From Diadophis punctatus similis (lineage: Eukaryota; Chordata; Lepidosauria; Squamata; Dipsadidae): a DNA stretch of 64,000 bases. Below the pieces are notes generated by a model. That model was not told where the DNA came from. It was given only the letters and a program-made list of their open reading frames with translations, and made no database searches. Position 1 is the first letter of the stretch. Every line of letters begins with the position of its first letter. Of this stretch, positions 34,847-49,960 are shown in pieces. The stretch lies in contig JALIGW010000005.1 in the NCBI GenBank assembly GCA_023053685.1, positions 47,023,242 to 47,087,241 on the forward strand, written 5' to 3'. Position numbers and translations under genes: made by a program.

Positions 34847-37256
34847 CTTTAATAAAAACAATCCAGAAAGGAAACAAGGTTTGTATTCTTAGGGGACAAG
34901 GGAGTTGAGCACGATAAAAGAGAAGGGGGGGGAGGGAAGGGGCGAAAGGAAAGAGGCGACGGAGAAAAGGGATATAGCAAAAAGGCGAGGCTCGGCGGTG
35001 CAGAGAAAAAGAGCGCACCATCTAGGACCCTATCTGGACGAGACTTCGTGCTATCCGTTTTGAAAGTGGAGCTTGGGAGTCTGCCTGACCTAAAGCAGCG
35101 AAGTCAAGAATATGATATGATTGATGGAGGACCGTTTAAAATTAGCAAGACCTCCGTAAGGATGAAAACAACACTCGTTAATGCGGGGACGGACAAGTTA
35201 AGAATCGAGGACTATACTTAAGAAAAGAAGAAAGAAAGATGTGGTTTATTCTCACAAAAGGGGTCAAAGGAAAATAAGCTGGCACTCAGTCCCACCCCAC
35301 CCCACCCCCCCCAAAATATGCACTGAAATTAAGTGTTTCTTTTAAAGCAACAAAGATCGAATGCAGAACCAAAAGGTGATGCAATTAAAATATTGAAAGA
35401 TGGCGTAAAGAAGAATCAAAACGGAGAAAAATCCCATTTAATTAATGACAGGCAAAATGTTATTAAAAAGAGTTTTGAAAGAGAAATAAAACTTTCACTG
35501 AACAAAAACAATCGGGGATTTTTTTCCCAGAAAAGGGAAAGCAGAGGCTGCATTTTTCTGTGTTCACGTGAATCATACAAACTATTATTTCATATAAATG
35601 ATAGGACCCCTCTGTCGAAAATGAAATAAACAAAATAAGTTTCAATTTTCACTTTTACAGGACCACAGAGTGATATTCAGTACTTATATTAGCACTTTGA
35701 TTTCAAATCACCATTCTTTTTAAAGAGAAATGTGAGGGGAGGGGAAAGTATGTATGTATGTATGTATGTATGTATGTATGTATGTATGTATGTATGTATG
35801 TATGTATGTATGCAATGTGATATAACCTTATTAAAAGATGAAAAGTATTTTTAAAGAAAAAAATCTGCCATAGTGAAATGATTTGGTTGGTCATTTTGGT
35901 AACATTCTAAATGTATAAATATATAAACGTTACAAAATACATACATCTTCATGTCATAAACATTTCACTCCAAAGCAAATAACTACAAGGTAAAACACTC
36001 ATTTCAATTGGTATTTATATTCCCCCCCCACCCCAAATCTGTTTAGAATTGAGATGGAATTGCAGCATCGTAGTGAAAACTGGATTACAGAAAAAGGAAA
36101 GCTGAAAGTATAGTTTCACTTTGGCTCAACCCATACTTATTAGTCGCATTTGCTTGCACACTCAACTGTCAAGCTCTCACTGTCAAGCTGTTACTAGTAT
36201 TAAGTAATGTTTTTAGGGTTGCATTCTTTGCTGGATGTCTGGGTGGTGGTTTTGGTTGAGGTCACTGTAGCATTTAGACAGACCTCATTGCCTTGAGAAT
36301 CCACAAGTGCCCTGAAAGGAAAGGGAAATTTTGGGCTTCTCTGGAATCTAATTTCCATGCTGTTTCTCAGAAACATTCCAGCAGGGTTAGTGACCAACTG
36401 ATTGTGGGAAACATACCAGGCTCACCTAAGTCTCTTAATTTAGGATTGGGTGACCTACACAAATCCTCTGAACAACTCTACAAGGGAAAGAAGTTAAAAG
36501 AAAGGGTCATTTTGCACAGCGGCCAGTAAGCCAAGCAGCTTTAAGGCTAGGAAGGCAATATATCCCCCACCACCCACCCGTGTACAAGTCCATCTAGGGC
36601 TAGGCAAAGGAGACTCTATATTCTAGGTCCTCTTCAACGATGGGGGAGAAAGTCTAAACAATCAGCAGAGATAAAGTCAGCTCTGTTGACTTCAGAAGGT
36701 GCATGCAAGCTCTCCACCACGTGTGGAAGTGGTTGGAGGACAAGTTGCGTTGTTGAGTCACTCTGCTCTGCAGATCTGTTTGGCTTAAGCCTCTTTCCAC
36801 AATTGTCTGAGGACAGGACTAAGTCTATATGGACTAAGTTTGCACAATACACTTACCTACAATTATGCCAAACTAATCCAGTTTACAGTGGCACAGTGAA
36901 CACTGAACAAGCCAAAACAGCTGGGCTCACCTGAAGTGCCAGACTAATATGGAAACCCAGTCTGGGGTTCACTGTAGAGTTCTCCTCATGAAAATTATCC
37001 TTCCCTAACTGGATCAACAAAAAGAACTGCCACTATGTTATCCAAACTGTTACTCCCACTCTATGCTCATAATGCCCTGATAACCAAAAGCTTTGTCCTC
37101 AAAGATTGGACATCTCATGCTAGAGCAGTGTTTCCCAACCTTGGCAACTTGAAGATGTCTGGACTTCAACTCCCAGCTAACCTGTTCTCAAGTAAGGTGA
37201 AACTGCAGTTTTAGAGGATCTTTACCCATCACCTGACTGTCTTCTGAGATACTCAC
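34847..37256 (-). other. Pax3 intron 2
   Basis: 2410 bp bounded by GTGAGT and the NAGNAG acceptor. It contains the (TATG)n array and otherwise unique DNA; no further exon or repeat family recognised. Confidence 0.85.
35749..35812. repeat. (TATG)n microsatellite in Pax3 intron 2
   Basis: About 64 bp of uninterrupted TATG/TGTA repeats, likely polymorphic in length. Confidence 0.97.
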
Positions 37257-37492
37257 CTTGGGTTTGCTGCCCCCAATGGCCCCCGGCCTTATGGAGCCTG
37301 TCTCCTGGTACCTGCAGAGAATCTTGGAGACGCAGCCATGAGACACTCGGAGCTGGCGGGAGATGACACATGGCCGGATGCCATGATGGGCCATCTCCAC
37401 GATCTTGTGGCGAATATGGTTGGGTAGGGGCCTGCCATTGATAAAAACACCTCCGAGCTGATTGACTCGGCCTTGGCCCAGAGGAGTGGACA
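37257..37492 (-). CDS. PAX3: Pax3 exon 2 (N-terminal paired domain, PAI subdomain)
   Basis: Encodes residues 29-107, beginning [15 protein letters not shown] and ending IGGSKPK. This is the N-terminal PAI subdomain of the paired domain: the beta-hairpin/turn ([17 protein letters not shown]) and the helix-turn-helix with recognition helix [12 protein letters not shown], which makes the main base contacts. The 236-nt length equals the human exon, an AG acceptor lies at 37493-37494 and a GTGAGT donor at 37251-37256. The protein sequence is indistinguishable from other amniote PAX3 proteins as I know them. PAX7 is identical over most of this exon, so the exon alone gives the PAX3/7 subfamily; exons 1, 3 and 4 decide for PAX3. 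The open frame continues past both splice sites but that part is intronic. Confidence 0.96.
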
Positions 37493-39965
<2,473 letters not shown>

Positions 39966-40379
39966 TTAAAAGTATTGTATCCAAGAATTGAGAAAGGGGC
40001 TTTGGGGGTGGGGGGGCGGGAGGCAGGTCAGTGTGGACAGCAAGTCCGCATAGAATAAGGGGAGGGGGAGGGTTAATTTAAAATCTAGAGAGATCGGGAT
40101 TTAAAACGTGAGGGGGGAGGAAAAGGAGGGGGTCCAACTTGAGGAAGGGGGAAAGGGAAGCTCCGTTCTCCTCTCTGTCAGAGATATCTTAGAGTGAAAA
40201 TGTGGCAGAGAAAGAGAGAGGGAAAAGTTTTGTCCGAAAAAGAGGGATTCGCAACGGCTTCAAGCTGGCTGGAGAAAACTGCGAACTGACGGCCCTTTTC
40301 CCCTAGGACAAACTCGCATTGATCTCGGCCGGCTTGAGTGGCAGGCGGCGGGGATGATTTTTCTCCTTGTTCTTGATTT

Positions 40380-40510
40380 GCAATGAAAGGAAACTCAGCT
40401 CTGGAGTATTTATTAGTTCTTTCACCCCAAGCTTCCTTAGGATCTCTGCCTCGCGATTGGCCAGCCGGAAGACTGTCCCGTCTGGAGAAGCCCAGAGCTG
40501 ATTGGACGAA
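40380..40510 (-). promoter_or_regulatory. Predicted Pax3 core promoter (TATA-like box and two CCAAT boxes)
   Basis: On the minus strand, CCAAT pentamers lie at 40501-40505 and 40456-40460, and a TATA-like AATAAATAC lies at about 40407-40415. The spacing places the CCAAT boxes about 45 and 90 bp upstream of the TATA-like box and predicts transcription start near 40380, giving a 5' UTR of about 430 nt. The surrounding 39500-41300 is GC- and CpG-richer than the rest of the window. This is inferred from motifs only; no transcript evidence is available. Confidence 0.5.
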
Positions 40511-41400
40511 AGCGCCAACTTTCTCTTCTCATCCTGACAATTGAAGAGCTCCGGCTTTGGAGTGTGACCCGCGACTTGCCTCTCTTTCCTTGATAAAGTG
40601 TCTTTCTTTTTTTTCCCTTTGCAGAAAAATGGCTGGGCGAGGTGGAGGGGGGAGAATGTAGGAGGGTGAGAGGAAAACCGGTCTTTTTTTAAAAAAAAAA
40701 ATTTTTTTTAATTTTCCGTCGATCCCTCAGTCGGTGGGTCTTTTTACAACTTCTCTTGGCACAACGCCATCGGGGAGAAGATGACAATAGGGAAATAGCC
40801 AGCCTCCGGATTGCTTGGATTCAGAAACTTTCTCTGCCCCCACCCACCCACCCACCTTTTCGGTCTTTGCTGTGAGGTTATAAATGTGCAGCTGTACGTG
40901 TTAGCCTGGAGAAATTAAAAGAGAAACTTCGCCGTTTCTCCTGAGAGGTTTCTTTGTCTTCCACACTCCAGACTAGATTCCCCTGGGCGTGTGTCTGACG
41001 TCCACCAAAATTCTCTCCGACCCCTCGCCCCCCACCCACCCACCCACCCCCGATGCCCTTCCCAGTTTCTCTCAAAACTTTTCTAAGCTGCAGTTGCATT
41101 GGGGGAAATTAATCAGGGTTTTTTTAAATTCCCGGGCTGCCGGGGGAGAGACCGGGGAGGGGGGGGGAACGGGCACAAGCCAATGGTGAAAACAGCCATC
41201 TCCCGTCTCTCTCCCCAAGAGAGGTTCCTGCTTTCAAGACTGAACAGATCGGGGCATCCCTTTGAATTCATTTATGTAATTCCGCGTGGGGTGGAGAGAT
41301 ATACAAACCCATAGACACGATGTATGTATTTATTAAGCTGAACTTCGCTGAGAAGCGCTTCTTCCCGGGAATTTATTGTAGCATTGAAACTAAACTGCTG

Positions 41401-41428
41401 GGAGAGAGAGAGAGGGAAAAGAATTTTT

Positions 41429-41470
<42 letters not shown>

Positions 41471-41487
41471 GAGAAAGAAAAGAAAAG
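41401..41487. repeat. (GA)n-rich tract upstream of Pax3
   Basis: GA repeats interrupted by a T/A run, followed by GAAA repeats. It lies between the core promoter and the candidate upstream enhancer. Confidence 0.9.
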
Positions 41488-41579
41488 ACTGACTAGGAGC
41501 TGAAGTGACCACAGCAGGATATGACGCCAGGAGTGTTGTAAAGACTGTCTGTCTTTAAAGAAGGTACCATTGTGCATGT

Positions 41580-41950
41580 CCTTTTATTTATAACTTGGTA
41601 AGTGCCAGCAAACTCGCCTCCTTTACACTCTGAAGTGCCAGCCCGGCTTTCCACAGCGCTCCTTTTTTTTGTGTGGCAATAGTCTATTCAGTAACTGTCA
41701 CTCTCAGGCTTCAAGTTATTCAAGACCTTAATCAATCAAAGGGATGAGAATCGTTCAGGTTTTTCTCTTCCCCCCCCCTCTTCTTTGAAATAAAGGACAC
41801 AATGAGATCGGAGCTGACGCTCTCTCTTCCCTCTCCCCTTCCTCAACAACTTATGATTCATTTTGGAATTATTGATTTTTTAAAAAAAACAAAAACAGAA
41901 AGGGATGCTCATTTGCTATCTCGGAATGAAAAGTCAGCGCTGAGACTAAA
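41580..41950. promoter_or_regulatory. Candidate Pax3 upstream neural-crest enhancer
   Basis: About 1.2-1.6 kb above the predicted start site, non-repetitive DNA contains ATCAATCA overlapping TCAAAGG (41731-41742). On the minus strand this reads as a TCF/LEF motif (CCTTTGA) overlapping a PBX-HOX octamer (TGATTGAT). A CDX-like TTTATTTATA lies at 41582-41591 and a TEAD-type GGAATG at about 41922. Mouse Pax3 has neural-crest enhancers within about 1.6 kb upstream that use PBX, CDX and TEAD inputs. Position and motifs agree, but homology has not been tested. Confidence 0.4.
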
Positions 41951-42088
41951 ATAAAGGGAAAACAAATTTAGATCTGAGAAACGAGGTATCCTTTCCGGCC
42001 AATGTGAGGCTGATAACTAAACAGAATTCCCATGAGCAAAAGAATTTAAAGTATGAAAAAGTTTTTTTTTTAAACCACTCAGGACGAC

Positions 42089-42129
42089 GTGTGTGTGCGC
42101 GCGTGTTTGTGTGTGTGTGTGTGTGTGTG
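42089..42129. repeat. (GT)n microsatellite
   Basis: About 40 bp of GT with a GCGCGC interruption. Confidence 0.95.
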
Positions 42130-42199
42130 AAAATGGATCTTAGTATGTTATTTGGATGGGTAATATAAAAATCGAGATTCTTGGATGTCACTTGGACAT

Positions 42200-44929
42200 C
42201 ACTGAAAAGAAGTGAATGTGCTAACAGGAGTTTTTATGATCGTGACTGTTAACATGTGCTCACTTGGATAAGGAGGCATAAGGAATTTGTTTTACCTTCT
42301 AAAGCATTCATAATGCCTGGAAGCGGAGCTGAAGTACGGAGAGGAAAATGGCTTTAAAGATAACAGATGCTTTACCAACGTTGAAGAAGGAAAAGAAACA
42401 TAGCTTGTAGTTTATATTGTTTTCGTCCACAAAAGATTAATTTCAATGAAATTATGATCCTTACTCTCAAATAGTAAGATTAGAATTGAGGGATCAATCA
42501 TTAATGTTCCCATGAAAATCAGTTGCATCTGGAAAACAGGCCAGAATCCAACAATAATTGTTTTTTTCAAAGCACTCTGAATTTCTCAGACTATTGTGTA
42601 GAATTAATTGAAGGAGTTAAAGCTTTTCATCATTTTAAAAGCCTGATTGTAGAAATTGAGCCTCTCTTTGTAAATTCCTCCTCCTTTCCCAAATCTTCCC
42701 AAACTTTTATTTAGATATTAAATTTCCCGTTGCTTTTAGGGGTTAACAGTTGAACAATGTAATACTGCATGTGTTCAGGGGTTTACATGATATCTTGAAG
42801 CCTGGATATACATTTTTTGGACGCATTTAAACAGATAACCTAAATTAAAACCTCATTCTTTGAAAGCTAGCTTTCTTAAATCTAAAGAATTGAAGAGCCA
42901 TACAATTGTGTGTGTCTAGTCGCCGGTAAGTCCAACAGGATAGGTAAGAGTTAGTTCCAGGTAAGTAGGAAGCTCTAATTAACTTCATTGAAGAAGGAAA
43001 TTTCCCCGGAATTCTTACCCTTATAAATTACCTATATTTCAGTTAAAACGTTCCACCCATAAGCCTATTATTAATTCTATGAACATCTTGCCCCATGATG
43101 GATTGAACGGAAATACAAAGCAGTAAGTTATTAACAGACTTGATCCAGATTGGGGGCCAACAAAACAAATGCAAGAATTTAGGAGGAGCGGTTCTATACA
43201 TGTTTACTCAAAACCTTGTCGGAATAAATGAAGTTTGCACCCAAATATGTGTGGACACGATACTAAACTAGTAATTTTAAGGTTTATGTCCAATATCCGT
43301 CCCAAATTCTTATGCAGTATCAGAAGTCCAACCAAAACTTTGGATACCTCAGACCTCCATATAGGTTAGTTAGCCCTTGCTCTCTCTTCGTTCCCCAACA
43401 GTGTTCTTGAAAATAGCACAGAAACACGCACACACCCTGATTTCCCGGGTGTTTCGGACGAACTGCAGTTCGGAGAGGCTGGGAAGTATTATTTCACTGT
43501 CTCCCACTGCTTTAGAAAGTGAATGGTTATAATTTGCTATTAGTTCCACTCCAGTAACATCTCGCTGCCTGGATGGCTGCTCTAAGCAAAGGAGGCTTAA
43601 GTTCCTCGCTTGATCTGTATAGATGCTGTGGTGTGCGTGCCTGAGCAGCACAAACTCAGAAGACTGACGTGGAACCTTAACTCGTTTAAAACTCCGCTTG
43701 TGTAGCTGAATAAAACCCACATCCAGGTTGCTTTTGCTGCCCTGAGCGAGTGCACTTTAAGGTGCAATACTCTGCCACTGGTTTCCCCCCTCCCCTCCCC
43801 GCCCCCCCTCATTGCACACATCCCGAAAGGGTTGTCAGCTGTTACAGTTTCTGCGCTACTTTCCATTTATTCCAACGGATTTCTCTGGAAGAGAAATTCC
43901 GATTGTAGAGTTACTTCGATCGTTTAATTAAGCCCTCAAAGAGTTCATTCGTTCTTGGGGTACGAAGGAACCCCAAGTGCGGAGGAAGGCATTACCTTTA
44001 GTAAAATACTGCGCAGGTCTCACAAGAGTTAAGTACTTTCTAGAACATTCCTTTAAAAAAATTCAGAGTCTCGAACTGTCGAGATGGTTGCTTCTGCCAC
44101 GGTCCTAAATAGGTTTCCCATGAATTTCAGTAAAGGGACAAACAAAATTAACTCAGTTTAGGACAGAACTTCCACCTCTGAAAAGCTGCAAGGAACGCTG
44201 AGGAATCGGACCAAAAGCCAACGTTGACCAGCGTTCTGTTCTTACAGTAGCCAACCAAGAAATACTTAGAAGACAAGAGTGCCATTTAAAAACTTGGGTT
44301 GTTGAATGCTTTATGATTAAATCATGATTTATTGTTAGGGCTCGCAAATTCCACCAAGCCATACAACCATGGTTTGCAAACCACAACTGATCTGATGCAC
44401 AGGAGAAACGACACAAGCGACGTAAAAGGCCTAGAGAGATGGGCCAAGCCGGCCTGGAGCAACCCGGAGATTCTAGAGTGGTGTTAGAGAGGCATTTTAT
44501 CGGCAGGGAGACTCGCTGGCTCGAATGGGTCGTTCTGATAAGAGGGCGAGAATGCCTGTCAACGGCGAGCAATATAGCGGGGTTAATATTTAGCATTTAT
44601 ACAGGAAGGCAACCTTTGAAAGAAACCACTGAGAATGGATTTCGTTGGATCCTAGGCTATGGCTTCTGGACCGAAGCTCAGGTCACTCTATGGGCAAAAT
44701 CTAGAACCGCTGAATGATTAATAATATTCGAGAGCGATTAAAGCTTGCTGTATACTTGCTGCAGAATAAGAATTGCTAGGGCCTTACTTCAGGATTTTGG
44801 CATTTAGGATTGGGCTGAGAACCACGATCTAAGAAGCGTAGGAACCCTTGTTCTCTGCTCGGAAGTCGCTTCACTTCTCCGTCCTTGGAATGTCATTGCC
44901 CTAGAGTGGATTCTAAGTCGCAGCCTTAG
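42200..44929. other. Pax3 5' flank, unique DNA
   Basis: Non-repetitive DNA of moderate GC without a recognisable gene. Open frames (for example 43370-43720 and 44153-44596 on the minus strand) show no domain. It may hold regulatory elements. Confidence 0.4.
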
Positions 44930-45450
44930 GACCGCAGCCGCTGGTCTCCCACAATGCCTTGGATCCTAATCATTTTGAAGGGCAGATCCCGCCTAACCAA
45001 CTTTCTCCCAAGTATTCGAGGTTTATATCAGAAGCTGCGGACCGAGCCGTTGTTCTCCCCGCAAAATCCATTTTTCGTGGCTTCCTTCTCCCCCACGACT
45101 ACTCCAGCCCTTTTGCACCCAGCCGCCCTGTTCCATCCCCCGGGTGGGCCAAAAGGGCCGGGCGTTTTCGGGTCTGGGATTCTTGGTCGGTTCCGCCGCC
45201 AGCTCGGGGCCTTTCTCCGCACTACATTTAATATGGTGATATCTTCATCGCAACGCAGAGAACTTCCCCAGCGGTGCCAGGCGCGGGGCGAAGCGCTCCA
45301 TACAAGGGAGTTTGGCTGGAGTCGCCGTTTGTAATTGGAACATTATTACCCTGTATTCTCCTTCGGGAGAGAGGGGGGGGATGAGTGGATGGGGAATCTC
45401 CGGCAGGTCTGCATGCAGAGTTGTAACTCAGCGAACAGGAATTCCAGCAG
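44930..45450. other. CpG-rich block upstream of Pax3
   Basis: A locally GC- and CpG-rich stretch, strongest around 45050-45330, lies about 4.7 kb above the predicted Pax3 start. No recognisable coding sequence is present; the short open frames across it show no known domain. It may be a secondary CpG island or the promoter of a divergent non-coding transcript, since a divergent transcript near PAX3 is known in human. Function not shown. Confidence 0.3.
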
Positions 45451-46849
45451 TGTTCTCCAAGATACACAAGGCCCTGGAGTCTCTTACAAGAAGTGTAGAT
45501 TTTTATTCGTTTAGATATAGCGCTCCATGCCGGATCTGGGGCAGTACATTCATTAGAATGATGAACAATGTTCTCTAATAGCTGGTAACGGGTACCAGAT
45601 TACCATTATCACGATTTCTGCCTTTAAATAAAAGTCCATTCTATGATTCACTTCTACTGTAATGGAGGCGAACCTGTATCTGTTAAAAACATGCATCTTT
45701 TTTTAAAACCGAATAAGGGAAGTTATGCAGCCTCTGGGCGGCAATTTTAGGCTCATTTGAACTCCGTAGTGCGATCTTCTAGTTAAATCTTCATAGGATT
45801 ACGCTGCACTTTTGGCTCTCCTGTCCTCAGATTACTGCAGCAAGTGTGGCGAAGCCCTAAACTTCAGAGAAAATATACAATTTATAAGATATACTGCTAG
45901 AAAAGCAGTATTTTTAAAAAGATAATTATATTCAGGAATTCGAGGTTCTATATGAATGCCTGGAAGCCTTTCAAGGAGGAAATAAGCTTTACTCTGAATG
46001 CAATGCTTTTTCTTATCTTTATTTAGATTTTAAAAAAATCAAGTTGGAAAGGGAAGAATTCAATGGGAATGATGAGAAGAAGAATTCAACTGAGAAAAAG
46101 TGAAAAGAAAGTAGCACTAAAAACCTCTTCGCCCGTTCTCTAAAAGAGGGCGTCTATAGATCCGCTCTCAGATAATTCCCATAGGACAAAGTAGACTGAT
46201 CTTTCAAATGGCGTGCATGGCAAATTTGTTGACTATGCTTGTGTTATGCAACCAGACTTTCCTTTCATAGCCTACAATGAAATGAGAGTGATGGGCTGTC
46301 AAAATTGCTCCACCAACCAGTAAGATGAGTAATCAGAGAGGAGGGAAAAGCGAGAAACTAACAACATTAAATATGCAGAGTACACAAAACCCTAAGAGAA
46401 ATGTAACATTAAAAAAACACCTTTGTCTATGTAGTGATAATGGTGGCAACATTAGGGGGTAATTGTTTTTGACTTTTAAAAGAGTGGCAAAATGGCCTCC
46501 CAATTATTCAACATCAATATTTATCTTAAGCTGATCTTTATTCAAATAAAAGAACCAGACTTTCTGAGAAAGTTCAAAATTCCCCAAGTGATTGGCTCGT
46601 GTTTTTCCTGGTGTTCTTGGGTCACCTTGACACCCACTTTTGCCTCTACATTTTGGTCTGAATGGCCTCTCCCGCTGGGCATACCAAATCATTTTTGCAA
46701 GCCACCAGCAGATATCGAGGGTCCCAATCCTGGGCCGGATGTTCGGTTGGAGGAAGGGCAACCTTCGGCCTGTGGCTTTTCATTTCCCAAGAGGAGACAA
46801 AAGTCTCTCAACTTTCCCCTGCCCGGGAACTGCTCACATTCCAGGCGAC

Positions 46850-47380
46850 GATTAGCTACGAATGCTTGGACCCCCATATTAGCCCAGCGGAGAGGATTTC
46901 ACGCCTTTCCAGTGGAAATAGCTAAAAATGCTTCTGCTAATTATAGAGCTCTTCCAGGCCAGGTGCACTTTTAATTGGATTAGTAAGTGCTCTATATTAA
47001 ACCTGCAGTACATCAAATGGGCAAGGAAAATTAGAGCTATTAACAACACCCAGGCAATTATTTATGGACGGTAACATTAGTATGTTTCTCCCCTGTTAGA
47101 GGGAAAAATATCAATTATGCTATTTAGCGGGCTTTTCCCCTCCCAAATATAGTCGGAAGCTTTACTCTTGCTGTTTTTCTCTCTGGCTCACTTTAAAATT
47201 CATCTAACTATAAAGGCATTTCTAAGCTCCTTGAGACAAGACTAACCTGTTAGATCTCCTCCTCCCTTTTTGCTGCTTTACTTTGAGGCATCTATAGATC
47301 TGTGTAACGAACCATTTCAGCTGCTGTCTGGGAAATCAGATTATTTGAAAGTAAACGGGACTTGCTTATGGCTAACTATA
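46850..47380. promoter_or_regulatory. Candidate conserved non-coding enhancer with homeodomain-site cluster
   Basis: This unique-looking stretch, about 6.5-7 kb upstream of the predicted Pax3 start, is dense in homeodomain core sites. It has CTAATTATAG near 46937, the palindrome TAATTGGATTA (46972-46982, a P3-type TAAT-N3-ATTA site that paired-class homeodomains such as PAX3 bind as dimers), and further ATTA/TAAT cores near 47030-47120. A CAGGTG E-box (Snail/ZEB type) lies at 46960-46965. It contains no ORF or repeat. The pattern resembles developmental conserved non-coding elements, but conservation cannot be tested here. Confidence 0.4.
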
Positions 47381-49109
47381 TTTAAGATCCCGCTAACAAA
47401 CTAAAAACAAAATCCAGGATTGTGAAATAGTTTTCTAATGGATTGGGAAGTTTTATATGCTAGGAGGGGAAAAACCAGTAGTATTAAAAAGCTTGATTTT
47501 ACTTTTTACTGTACATTCTAATTAGAATATTGAGCATGTTTAAAAATTTTCATTTCATCAAAGAGTTAATGCCTTAAACTCCATCTGAAGTTTAATTTGA
47601 GAAAGTTTACCTTTCACTGAATGTTGCTCTTTAGAAGTATACTATTTTGGTACAATGGTTATTTCAGCTCTGCTTTCTCTTATGCAATATAAGTTTGCTG
47701 CTGGTGGTGTTTGTTTTCCTTTTCCTTTGTTTCCTTTTATTTTTAGTGCCTTGTCTCACAGGTTTTTTTTTAATTCTATGACTCAAAGTTGACAGTCACA
47801 AACACCTGTATATATACAATGTATGTTATTTTATTTGTTGTAGAGACTACTGGAGGAATTAATTGTCCAATTCTGCTAGTTGATATTGTTTCTTCTTTGC
47901 TGGGTTTTCATTTTAGTGCACAGAAAACGTAAACGCTTTTTTCCCAAACAAAGTGGCAGTTTAAACTCTACAAAGGAAAATAGTGTCATGATTTGAATGG
48001 AGGGGCGAATTCAGTATTTTGTTGTAGTACAAAAGGGTTAGCTAGACAAACATTGATCCCAGGAGCGACTTCTTGCCTATTGTCACAGGCTAGAAAAGAT
48101 CAATGGACAGTAATGTTAAAGACCCATAAGTAGGTTGGGGAAGTGAAGACATTGTGAGAGGAAAGTTTTGCGCTAGTCACTAGATTTTACTTCCTTGTTT
48201 CTGTGTTTAGGTTTGTCACCTAATGAGTGTGTGTGTTTATTTTCAGCAATTTATGAATTATCCAGATAGAATTACAAACCGGTTCTACTCATCAGCTAAA
48301 TATATAGATTTAACTTTAGTTGATCAATCAGAAGACATGCAACCATTGCTCTCTTAGACCAAAGCTTACTGAAAATAATTAGATTAACTTGTGAGAATTT
48401 ATGTTTAGGATTGAACTATATATGTTCAGGAGTCTCAAGAAGTATCATCCATCCAGCTTACCTTGAAATGCATACGCTGTATTTCAGCAGATGTGATTCA
48501 GCTTAATTATACATATAATTACAGATTCTAATATTGTACATATCTGATTGTTCTCTGCTTCCTTTTTTAAAAAAACAAATATACAATTTAACTTTTGATT
48601 CCTGACAAATTGTCAAGAGCTTAATTTTTTTAATTCTCTAAAACTGCTTTTTTTAAAAAAATAAAGAAGGAATTTAAGTTTCAGTTGAAGTGTTTAGAAT
48701 CTAGGCAATACAGTTTCCATAGATTTGTAAACGGAGGGAGATCTTTCCAGATCAGAATATGCAGTTATTTGAGAGCAATGAAAAACTGAAGTTAAGAGTG
48801 AAATAAGGAAGCAGTTTAGAATCTGACCTAGTTCATTCCATATAGGAGTAAATTATTTGTAGGAACTGTTTCCAGTGGACCATGTTTACAGAATAAAGCT
48901 AAACAAAATTTGATTACATCCCAATCACTCTCAGGTAGATCCACCTTTAAATGTTGAATTCTGCATATGCTCCCAAATACTCCTAGGGGAGAGCACACAG
49001 AATTCCAGATAGGCCTAACACTCTATTGCCATTGAACATAGTTATCACTGGTGTTGCTCCACAATCTACAGCCCAATTGTTCTTACAATTGGAACTAAGT
49101 TTAAAAGCC
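47381..49109. other. Pax3 5' flank, AT-rich, nothing recognised
   Basis: AT-rich intergenic DNA with homopolymer runs. No coding, RNA or repeat feature recognised. Confidence 0.45.
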
Positions 49110-49289
49110 CCTTCATGGTTCACTGCCTTGTCGTGGCGAAGGGGCTTGTGTAGCCCAATGAAGCTATGAGCTATGCCATGCAGGGCCACCCAAGACAGAC
49201 AGATCATAGCAGAGAGCTCTGACAAAATGTGACCACTGGAGAAGGAAATGGCAACCCACTCCCAGTATCTTTGCCATGAAAACCCCATG

Positions 49290-49960
49290 GAGCATGAAAC
49301 TGGAATGTAAGATCCATGAATCAAGGCAAGCTGAACGTGGTCAAACGAGATGACAAGACTGAACATCAACATCTTAGGAATCAGCAAACTAAAATGGACA
49401 GGAATGGGTGAATTTCATTCAGATGACCATCAGGTATACTACTGCAGTCAAGAATCCCTCTGAAAAATGGAGTAGCCTTCATAGTCAATAAAAGAATAGG
49501 AAAAGCAGTACTGGGATACAATCCCCAAAATGACAGAATTATCTCAGTTCGAATCCAAGGAAAATCATTCAACAGTCCAAGTCTATGCCCCAACCACTGG
49601 TGCTGAAGAGGCTGAAGTTGACCGGTTCTGTAAAGCCCTACAACACCTTCTAGAATTAACACCAAAAAATGATGTCCTCATCATCATGGGGGATTGGAAT
49701 GCTAAAGTAGGAAGCCAAAAGATAACCGGAATAACAGGCAAGTTTGGCCTTGGAGTACAAAATGAAGCAGGGCACAGGCTGGTAGAATTTTGTCAAGAGA
49801 ACATGATGGTCATAGCAAACACTCTTTTCCAACAACCTAAGAGACGACTCTACACATGGACTCTACACCAGACAGTCAACACAGAAATCAGATTGACTAT
49901 GTGCTCTGCAGACAAAGATGGAGAAGCTCTATACAGTCAGTAAAAACAAGATCAGCAGCT
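49290..49960 (+). pseudogene. BovB endonuclease-domain remnant
   Basis: The best block is 49530-49943: VQVYAPTTGAEEAEVDRF, LELTPKNDVLIIMGDWNAKV and NEAGHRLVEFCQENMMVIAN, the AP-endonuclease core. The preceding part is frameshifted. At about 49960 the text jumps from SAADC to AKFRLKLKK, so the catalytic SDH motif normally between them is deleted. Nuclease function is therefore lost. Confidence 0.85.

Noticed and set aside
40680..40712. T/A-run as terminator or polyadenylation signal
   Set aside because: It lies upstream of the Pax3 promoter with no gene ending there; simple homopolymer sequence.
44954..45334. Coding gene upstream of Pax3 (126-codon frame)
   Set aside because: Biased composition from a CpG-rich block, several overlapping frames of similar length on both strands and no recognisable domain.
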